Assembly: GCF_019317285.1 (NCBI RefSeq)
Contig: NZ_CP079218.1
Coordinates: 5,766,001-5,830,000, forward strand
DNA length: 64,000 nt
Direction: 5' to 3'
DNA from: Pedobacter sp. D749
GTDB lineage: Bacteria; Bacteroidota; Bacteroidia; Sphingobacteriales; Sphingobacteriaceae
In this document: positions 58,423-64,000 of the stretch, piece by piece
How positions within the stretch are numbered: the first letter of the stretch is position 1
Layout of the letters: the number at the start of each line of letters is the position of its first letter
The notes under the pieces: model-generated
Told to the model about the DNA's origin: nothing
Databases searched by the model: none
The model's input: only the letters and a program-made list of their open reading frames with translations
Made by a program: the position numbers and the translations under genes

Positions 58423-59127
58423 TTAATTTACGTGGTGTACATCTCCACTTTTTGAGCTTGATGTTTTTTTAAGTGAAGCATTTCCTTTATAACTCACGTC
58501 GCCACCACCACTCGCACTGGCCTCCAGGCCTTTATTTACATAAAGACTTACATCAGAACCACCAGAAGCCTGCACCTTTGCATAATCAGTAATCAATTCA
58601 TAAGCGTCTATATCACTACCGCCACTTGATTGAATGGTCATATTTTCTGCTTTGCCTTTTAAATCGATATCACTACCGCCGCTTGACTGGATGGATAAGT
58701 CGTTACAAACCACCGTTAATTTTAAGTCTGACCCACCAGATGAGCGAATAGCAAGTTTATCGGTTTTGATCTGATTTTGTGTAAAAACATCCGACCCTCC
58801 GGATGCTGCAATAGCATTAAGGCTTTTGAAACTTACATAAGCCTTAATGGTACGGTTTTTAAACATACCGCTCCAGTTGATGCCGTCTTTAAATTTTATG
58901 ATAACATTACTGCCGCTTTGCTCAACAATAATATCTTTTAATGTTTCCGAATCTGATTTTATGCTCACACTCTCACTACCACCTTGGGTTAGGTACAAGT
59001 CGATTCCACTGCTTACGCCAATACTATTAAAATTTTTAACCGTGAAACTTTTAGTTTCCTGTGCTTTAGCGATGTAGCTGGTTACCACTATAAATAAAAT
59101 GGCGGATGATTTGATAAGGATTTTCAT
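58423..59127 (-). CDS. GIN-domain (DUF2807) exported protein
   Basis: The preferred start (59127) gives 234 residues with a signal peptide (MKILIKSSAILFIVVTSYIA); the longer frame to 59166 adds 13 hydrophilic residues before it. The mature protein is a DUF2807/GIN (PF10988) right-handed beta-solenoid marked by regular repeats of the form S-G-G-S-D: 'IAASGGSDVF', 'IRSSGGSDLKL', 'IQSSGGSDIDL', 'IQSSGGSDIDA', 'VQASGGSDVSL' and 'ASASGGGDVSY'. The family is periplasmic or surface-linked, function unknown. A terminator follows. Confidence 0.88.
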   Translation of the reverse strand: MKILIKSSAILFIVVTSYIAKAQETKSFTVKNFNSIGVSSGIDLYLTQGGSESVSIKSDSETLKDIIVEQSGSNVIIKFKDGINWSGMFKNRTIKAYVSFKSLNAIAASGGSDVFTQNQIKTDKLAIRSSGGSDLKLTVVCNDLSIQSSGGSDIDLKGKAENMTIQSSGGSDIDAYELITDYAKVQASGGSDVSLYVNKGLEASASGGGDVSYKGNASLKKTSSSKSGDVHHVN

Positions 59128-59225
59128 AGTCGTTTTGTTAAATGATTCTGAAGCTTCATTACGCAATATTGTGCAATAATGGCTTCGATTTTGTATTTTG
59201 GTTATTCATTAGACGCATCTCTGAT

Positions 59226-59265
59226 GAAAACGTTGCAAGCAGTGGAAATTATTTTTCAAATAGTT
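59226..59265 (+). repeat. 40-bp direct repeat, copy 1 (left of the serine hydrolase gene)
   Basis: GAAAACGTTGCAAGCAGTGG, then AAATTATTTTTCAAATAGTT; 39 of 40 bases equal the copy at 60738-60777. A few bases further out (AGACG at 59211 and 60723) also agree. Confidence 0.88.
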
Positions 59266-59300
59266 GAAAAACCTGAATGGTCTTTTTGTGAACTTTAAAT

Positions 59301-60695
59301 CTATTTATCCATTTTAGTGCATTTTAGAATATTATCTCCGTCTTTAATTAAAAGCGTATCGACTATACCTTTTTCATTTTTTGTAAAAATTATCTTTGGG
59401 TCAAAATCCCAAAGAAAAAATATTTCCTGTGTTTGCGGAAACAGATTGAAGGTTGGTAAACCAATGGTTTTTAAGATTAAATTCTTATCTTTTTTATAAA
59501 TATTTACCTCTTCGCCATCTGGCCTCATGTATTTGCCTGTATAGGTATTTAATATATCATCGCTTATATTAAAAACTTTAGGGATGTCATTTAGTGGCGT
59601 ACTTTTGAGGGCTTTATGTATGATTTCTGTTCCTTCAGGCCAAAAAGACCTGACAATGTTATTGCAAATGATTTGTCCATTGTCTCCATTGGTTAATACA
59701 ATTAAGCCACGTTTTGATTTTGGAAGCAATACGATAATTGCCGCTACGCCTGCATCATTACCTCCATGTTCCATTGCATATTCATGATTGGGTAAATCTT
59801 TAATTAATCGCCAACCTAGTCCTTGCATTAAATTCTGATTAATTTTAGCCTGTCCTTTAATTATTTCGTTAAATAATTGCTTAGAAATATGGAGACCATT
59901 TAAAGTTTCAATGCCAAATTTACTAAGGTCAATAACTGTTGTAATCAGATCATCTGCAGCACTTGGTTCGGAAGCATAATTACTTTTGGTGTATTCTTTT
60001 CCATTGGCATCATACCACCTGCTAAATCTTTTTAAATCTTGTTTACCGTTCCATTCATGTTTGGTGTCGATCATACCGAATGGTTTAAATAAAATAGAGT
60101 CTGAAAGTTGAACTAAAGATTTGTGAAATTTATGTTCTATGGCTTTTTTGAGATACTCCATTCCTTCTCCCGAATAATTAAATTTGGTTCCTGGCGCAAA
60201 TTCAAATTGAAGTTTTCCTGATGCATTCATCCATCTCCAATTGCTAAATCCTGATTGATGACTTAAGATATGGCGGGTTGTAAGTTTTTTTGATAATGAA
60301 TCAGATGCAATATCAGGATCGGTATAATAATGATATAGTGGTTCATCTAATTGCCAATCGCCATTATCAATTAGTTTTAGTACAAGCGTTGAAAATACCA
60401 CTTTAGTTACCGATGCTACATTGAAAAGTGTATTGACTGGTTTTAGAGACCCAGTAGAATCCTGACCATATACTTTTGCATGTATTAACTTTCCATCTTG
60501 TATTATGCCAAGGCCTACATTTGGGACATTTAAATCTTTTTGCCAGGCAGCTATTTGATCTTCTAACAGTTTGATTTTTTCTTCAGATCGATTGTGTTTG
60601 AGCATTTTACTACGACTATTATGTTGAGCATAATTGATAGTCGGACTTAATAGAAATAAAAAAAGATAAAAAATTATTTTGTTCGAATATTTCAT
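59301..60695 (-). CDS. Serine hydrolase (class C beta-lactamase-like), exported
   Basis: The 464-residue protein has a signal peptide (cleavage near Ala23). The penicillin-binding-fold motifs are S-x-x-K at Ser95-Lys98 ('FNVASVTKVV'), Tyr174 in 'FNYSGEGMEYL' in place of Y-x-N, and 'MEHGGNDAG' (His310-Gly-Gly) in place of K-T-G, with a ~100-residue C-terminal extension. This is the PF00144 group of esterases and peptidases rather than a proven beta-lactamase. The gene looks more AT-rich than its neighbours, and it is exactly enclosed by a 40-bp direct repeat, which suggests insertion (inference). Confidence 0.87.
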   Translation of the reverse strand: MKYSNKIIFYLFLFLLSPTINYAQHNSRSKMLKHNRSEEKIKLLEDQIAAWQKDLNVPNVGLGIIQDGKLIHAKVYGQDSTGSLKPVNTLFNVASVTKVVFSTLVLKLIDNGDWQLDEPLYHYYTDPDIASDSLSKKLTTRHILSHQSGFSNWRWMNASGKLQFEFAPGTKFNYSGEGMEYLKKAIEHKFHKSLVQLSDSILFKPFGMIDTKHEWNGKQDLKRFSRWYDANGKEYTKSNYASEPSAADDLITTVIDLSKFGIETLNGLHISKQLFNEIIKGQAKINQNLMQGLGWRLIKDLPNHEYAMEHGGNDAGVAAIIVLLPKSKRGLIVLTNGDNGQIICNNIVRSFWPEGTEIIHKALKSTPLNDIPKVFNISDDILNTYTGKYMRPDGEEVNIYKKDKNLILKTIGLPTFNLFPQTQEIFFLWDFDPKIIFTKNEKGIVDTLLIKDGDNILKCTKMDK

Positions 60696-60737
60696 TTTCC
60701 CTGCGTGTTCTATTGGATTATCAGACGGTGATTAGAA

Positions 60738-60777
60738 GAAAACGTTGCAAGCAGTCGAAATTATTTTTCAAATAGTT
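60738..60777 (+). repeat. 40-bp direct repeat, copy 2 (right of the serine hydrolase gene)
   Basis: GAAAACGTTGCAAGCAGTCG, then AAATTATTTTTCAAATAGTT. The copies are 1,512 bp apart start to start. Confidence 0.88.
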
Positions 60778-60827
60778 TGAATTTCATCCTTAAAATCGTT
60801 CTTTTTGTATTCAATCCTTTTTATACA

Positions 60828-61334
60828 ATGGCATCGCAATTACTTATTCTTAACAAGAAACAGATTCAGCAGAAAATAGACCGTATCGCTTATCAGATTT
60901 TGGAAGATAACCTGAATGAGAAAGAAATAGTATTGGCGGGTATCTGGGACCGCGGCTACAAATTGGCATTAAGATTAGAAAAGGTACTAAAAAAAATCTC
61001 TGGCTTTAAATTAACCATACTGCGCATTGATCTGCAAAAGGAGAGTAGCAAATTGGTTGCTTCAACCGATCTCGATGAAAGCCATTGGAAAAATAAAGTA
61101 ATCATTATCGTAGATGATGTATTGAACAGCGGTAAAACGCTGGCTTATGGTTTAGGCGTTTTCTTAAATACGCCACATAAAAAAATCCGAACCGTAGTTT
61201 TAGTTGATCGTAGTCACAAAATTTTCCCTATTGCCACTGATTTTGTAGGTCTTGAATTGGCAACTATCTTAAAAGAGCATGTAGATGTGGTGATGGATGT
61301 GGAGGGAGAGGAAGATCGGGTTTATTTGAGCTAG
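60828..61334 (+). CDS. Phosphoribosyltransferase family protein (PyrR/HPRT-like)
   Basis: From ATG 60828 the protein has 168 residues. The PRPP-binding motif is 'VIIIVDDVLNSGKTLAYGL' (residues 91-109, Asp96-Asp97), with 'AGIWDRGYKLALRL' as the pyrophosphate loop region. The longer TTG start at 60777 lies at the end of the direct repeat and adds a hydrophobic segment unlike the family. It may be a purine or pyrimidine salvage enzyme, or a PyrR-type regulator; the sequence alone does not decide. It is downstream of the serine hydrolase insertion. Confidence 0.85.
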   Translation: MASQLLILNKKQIQQKIDRIAYQILEDNLNEKEIVLAGIWDRGYKLALRLEKVLKKISGFKLTILRIDLQKESSKLVASTDLDESHWKNKVIIIVDDVLNSGKTLAYGLGVFLNTPHKKIRTVVLVDRSHKIFPIATDFVGLELATILKEHVDVVMDVEGEEDRVYLS

Positions 61335-61403
61335 GTTGGATGTAAAATGGAAGAGGTAGGGTTAAAGGCCTATCTTTAATCGAAGTAAAAAATTTGTTTA
61401 ATT

Positions 61404-61433
61404 CGTCATTTCGACCGAAGTGGAGAAATCTTT
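61404..61433. repeat. Family B repeat (CGTCATTTCGACCGAAGTGG)
   Basis: CGTCATTTCGACCGAAGTGG then AGAAATCTTT; the best-conserved core of the family in this window together with 20557 and 41858. Confidence 0.7.
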
Positions 61434-61525
61434 AAACAGTACATCAAAAATCCTATATTCCTTTTACAAGCGAGGGGGTATTACTAAAATTTGCAATTCA
61501 CCTCATTTTTTTGCAATTTCCCGAA

Positions 61526-62149
61526 ATGTATCAGCCCAGAAAAAATAATTTGATCTTCAGCTTTTTCTCCTGGTACATTCAGTTTATCATCAAAAAAGAT
61601 TTTGCAGCATTTCAGTATGATCAAATTCAGGTTGAATCTGATGCATCTTTGTTGGTTTTAGCCAATCATTTCAGTTGGTGGGATGGTTTCTTCCTGTTTT
61701 ATATCAACAAAAAAGTATTTAAGAAACGATTTCATATTTTGGTGAATGCTGAAAACTATAATAAAGTAGGTTTTTTGAAATACCTTGGTGCCTTTGCTAT
61801 CGAAACTAAAGGTAAAGATGTTTTAGAAACACTTAATTATGCGGGCAAGTTATTGGACAATCCTGCAAATATGGTACTTGTATTCCCTCAGGGCAAATTG
61901 TATTCAAATCACTTGAAAAATATCAGTTTCGAAAAAGGAGTAATGCAAATGATTAATGCCAGTCAGAAAAAAATCAATATTATTTTTGCTGCTACCTTTA
62001 TCGATTATTTCGCGAAAAGAAAGCCCTCTGCCTATACTTATCTACAGCATTGGGAGAACGAGGAGTACGTGAGTTTACAATTACTAAAAAGCGCCTACAA
62101 TAAACATTACGATCAATCGGTTGTTAAACAAACTCAGCTAATTGAATGA
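61526..62149 (+). CDS. Lysophospholipid acyltransferase-like protein (PlsC superfamily)
   Basis: From ATG 61526 the protein has 207 residues with the H-x4-D motif at His48-Asp53 ('ANHFSWWDG'), then 'FHILVNAENYNKVGFLKYLGAF' and 'VFPQGKLYSNHL' (F-P-x-G, substrate phosphate site). TTG 61511 is an alternative start five codons earlier. The enzyme transfers an acyl chain. Its overlap (ATGA) with a glycosyltransferase gene, followed by a CruF-type gene, suggests acylation of a carotenoid glycoside rather than of glycerol phosphate (inference). Confidence 0.82.
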   Translation: MYQPRKNNLIFSFFSWYIQFIIKKDFAAFQYDQIQVESDASLLVLANHFSWWDGFFLFYINKKVFKKRFHILVNAENYNKVGFLKYLGAFAIETKGKDVLETLNYAGKLLDNPANMVLVFPQGKLYSNHLKNISFEKGVMQMINASQKKINIIFAATFIDYFAKRKPSAYTYLQHWENEEYVSLQLLKSAYNKHYDQSVVKQTQLIE

Positions 62150-63243
62150 CAATTTTTATTTATGCCGTTTTAATTTTTCTGGTGATCCGGTTTTCGGTTA
62201 CTGTTTTCAACTTCCTCTCTAACCCGAAGTTGCCGAGAGTGGTTAAACACTACCATGATAAGGTTTCGATCTTAATACCTGCGAGAAATGAAGCAGAGAA
62301 TATTTTGGAATTACTTGTTTCAATAAAAAATCAGGATTATATCAATTATGAGGTTATTGTTTTGGATGATAACAGCAGTGATCATACATTCAGTATAGTT
62401 GAGGAATTTTGTTTCTCAAATCCGCAATTCAAAGTGTTAAGCGGTAAAGAGCTGCCTCAAAACTGGCTTGGAAAAAACTATGCCTGCCATCAGCTTAGCG
62501 AGTTGGCTACCGGGAAATATCTTTTGTTTATTGATGCAGACGAATCAATCAAAAGAGGACTAATCAATAGCCTCATTAACCGAATGGAAATTGGAAATCT
62601 GGCCTTGCTGAGCGTTTTTACGAACCAAACTATAAAATCGATAGGCGAGTGGTTGACCGTACCCTTAATGCATTTCATCCTGTTAAATTTATTGCCTTTA
62701 CGTTTGGTGAAGCTCTCAAAAAATCCGGCATTTGCAGCAGCAAGCGGGCAATGTATGTTTTTTAATGCCAATAATTACAAAGCAAACCATTGGCATGAGC
62801 GGGTTAAACACCAGGTTGTAGAAGATGTAGAGATTATGAAGCTGGTAAAACAAGAAAAATTTAATGCAGAAGCGCTTTTAGCCAATGGACTGATTTATTG
62901 CAGGATGTACAAAAATTTAGGCGAAAGCTTAAATGGTTTCAGTAAAAATTTACTGGCAGGTTTTGGTAATAACATCATAATATTATTACTTTACCAGCTT
63001 TTGGTAACCATAGGGCCGGTAATTTTAATCTTAAACTTTAATGTTGCTTTACTTGTATTACCATTAACTTTAATAGTGTTAAGTAGAATAATGATCTCTT
63101 ATTTATCTGGACAGCATGTTTTGATAAATTTGATTTTACATCCCTTGCAGATGTTGTTCTTCTTAATCATATCATTTATTTCTATAAAGAAACATATTTT
63201 TAAAACGAGTACATGGAAGGGCAGAACGATCAAAACGATTTAA
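62146..63243 (+). CDS. Family 2 glycosyltransferase, membrane-bound, carotenoid-cluster type
   Basis: The 365-residue protein has an N-terminal hydrophobic anchor, a GT2 domain ('VSILIPARNEAENILELL', acidic pair 74-75 in 'VLDDNSS', Asp130-Ala-Asp132 in 'LFIDADES', catalytic 'QVVEDVEIMKLV') and two to three C-terminal transmembrane segments. Its start overlaps the acyltransferase stop by 4 nt and its 3' end overlaps the CruF-like gene by 31 nt. The neighbouring CruF-type hydratase suggests a carotenoid glycosyltransferase (CrtQ/CruC-like). Confidence 0.85.
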   Translation: MTIFIYAVLIFLVIRFSVTVFNFLSNPKLPRVVKHYHDKVSILIPARNEAENILELLVSIKNQDYINYEVIVLDDNSSDHTFSIVEEFCFSNPQFKVLSGKELPQNWLGKNYACHQLSELATGKYLLFIDADESIKRGLINSLINRMEIGNLALLSVFTNQTIKSIGEWLTVPLMHFILLNLLPLRLVKLSKNPAFAAASGQCMFFNANNYKANHWHERVKHQVVEDVEIMKLVKQEKFNAEALLANGLIYCRMYKNLGESLNGFSKNLLAGFGNNIIILLLYQLLVTIGPVILILNFNVALLVLPLTLIVLSRIMISYLSGQHVLINLILHPLQMLFFLIISFISIKKHIFKTSTWKGRTIKTI

Positions 63244-63887
63244 AGATTAAGAGGATTGCAGTTGCAATAATTGTCGTTTTTCATATTGTTGGCTTGTTTG
63301 GCTTCTTAATTCCAGCTGCACAACCTTATTTTATTAAATTAGTTCCCTTTCATTTATTGCTGATGTTTGCCGTAATTCTTTTTTCTTACAATGCGGATGT
63401 GAAAAGATTGTTGTTGCTGGTTTCGGGTGTATTTCTCTGTGGCTTTTTAGTCGAGGTATTGGGCGTGCACACTGGGAAAATATTTGGAAGCTATTATTAT
63501 GGCGATACGTTGGGATACAAAGTTGCTGCGGTTCCACTACTCATGGGCGTAAATTGGGTAATCCTTATTTTCAGCATTGGGCAAATGATGAAAAGTATGA
63601 AAATCAGGAATAGTATTCTGGCTTCTGTACTCGGCGCTTTTATACTGGTTGGTTTTGATTTCTTTTTGGAACCTGTGGCCATGAAATTTAACTATTGGCA
63701 GTGGGACTGGCATGAAATTCCGGTTCAAAATTATGTAGCGTGGTTTATCGTTTCGGTAATCTTATTGAAGTTTTATTATGCTTTAGGTTTAAAACAACAG
63801 AAATATATCGGTACAGCCATGTTTGCTTCACAGTTAATCTTTTTTGTTGTCTTATACATGACAACCGGAACAAATATTTTTGCTTAA
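63213..63887 (+). CDS. Carotenoid biosynthesis protein (CruF family, DUF422)
   Basis: The 224-residue membrane protein has about seven hydrophobic segments and DUF422 motifs: 'GFLVEVLGVHTGKIFGSYYY', 'GYKVAAVPLLMGVNWVILIF' and 'GFDFFLEPVAMKFNYWQWD'. CruF is the 1',2'-hydratase that adds water to psi-ends of carotenoids, producing the hydroxyl on which a sugar is placed. It overlaps the GT2 gene, so hydration, glycosylation and perhaps acylation genes are co-translated. The desaturase at 51781-53268 would supply the 3,4-desaturation. Confidence 0.9.
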   Translation: MEGQNDQNDLKIKRIAVAIIVVFHIVGLFGFLIPAAQPYFIKLVPFHLLLMFAVILFSYNADVKRLLLLVSGVFLCGFLVEVLGVHTGKIFGSYYYGDTLGYKVAAVPLLMGVNWVILIFSIGQMMKSMKIRNSILASVLGAFILVGFDFFLEPVAMKFNYWQWDWHEIPVQNYVAWFIVSVILLKFYYALGLKQQKYIGTAMFASQLIFFVVLYMTTGTNIFA

Positions 63888-63919
63888 TTTTGTGATGTTA
63901 TTTTAATTAACTTTATAAC

Positions 63920-64000
63920 ATGGAAACACTAATTGTACAGCCTAAAACTAAAAAACAACTTTTGGCAGTTGAGGCCGTGTTACAAGCGTTGAATGTATCT
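63920..64000 (+). CDS. DUF2683-like small protein, C-terminus beyond the window
   Basis: ATG 63920 opens METLIVQPKTKKQLLAVEAV, then LQALNVS to the window edge. The start 'ETLIVQPKxKKQLxAVxAVLxALNV' is the usual N-terminus of DUF2683 proteins, small antitoxin-like or Txe/YoeB-associated proteins in Bacteroidota. A toxin gene would be expected just beyond the window, which cannot be seen. Confidence 0.65.
   Translation, partial: METLIVQPKTKKQLLAVEAVLQALNVS

Noticed and set aside
1..64000. tRNA, rRNA, prophage, integrase or complete insertion sequence
   Set aside because: I looked for cloverleaf/CCA patterns, transposase motifs and phage genes on both strands and saw none.

Overview
The window looks like a chromosomal segment of a Bacteroidota bacterium, most likely Sphingobacteriaceae (Pedobacter-like). 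The reasons are AT-rich DNA, recurrent TAnnTTTG -7 promoter boxes with few Shine-Dalgarno sequences, and lineage-typical families: BT_3928-type DoxX/thioredoxin fusion, DUF1599, a GH3 adenylating enzyme, GIN/DUF2807, YARHG, a CstB-like persulfide dioxygenase and a flexirubin/carotenoid-type tail cluster. I see no rRNA, tRNA, CRISPR array, prophage or intact transposase. The placement is an inference from gene content.

Layout. 1-6.8 kb: partial SRPBCC protein, 6-phosphogluconolactonase-like propeller, a pseudouridine synthase with a long charged repeat tail, a lytic transglycosylase, an FNR/ferredoxin fusion and a PldA-like barrel. 6.9-16.3 kb: uvrA, tatD, asparaginase, persulfide dioxygenase-rhodanese, YpdA-type bacillithiol disulfide reductase and an alpha/beta hydrolase. 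16.5-24.8 kb: polyprenyl synthase overlapping TerC, M28 peptidase, CBS protein, ahcY, a small secreted cysteine protein, polysaccharide deacetylase and a 40-residue membrane protein. 25-37.3 kb: GtrA/GT39 pair, pdxJ, EamA exporter, lipoprotein, a glycosyltransferase-like protein, gcvP, an XRE regulator, YceI, a 1-kb tandem array of hairpin repeats and an MBL hydrolase. 37.5-45.8 kb: recJ, lptB, GH3, a run of small membrane/lipoprotein genes and bacilliredoxin. 46-51.7 kb: cdaA-folP divergent from a DUF1599-BT_3928-dppB-dinB-aroK operon. 51.8-64 kb: crtD-like desaturase, a decayed RhuM gene, M28 peptidase, DoxX, rlmD, GIN protein, a serine hydrolase between direct repeats, phosphoribosyltransferase, and an overlapping acyltransferase-glycosyltransferase-CruF cluster.

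Functional links. The YpdA reductase and BrxA-type bacilliredoxin point to bacillithiol thiol chemistry, and the persulfide dioxygenase fits low-molecular-weight persulfide removal. CrtD plus the terminal cluster suggest a hydroxylated, glycosylated and possibly acylated carotenoid. CdaA indicates c-di-AMP signalling. Most genes are ordinary housekeeping genes.

The unusual part is the intergenic DNA. At least seven families of short dispersed, mostly palindromic repeats occupy most gaps. They nest inside each other, sit 12-13 nt before several start codons, are translated into C-termini of several proteins, and in one gap have expanded into seven tandem copies. I did not find a clear new defence or metabolic system; the repeat ecology is the best candidate for something under-described.
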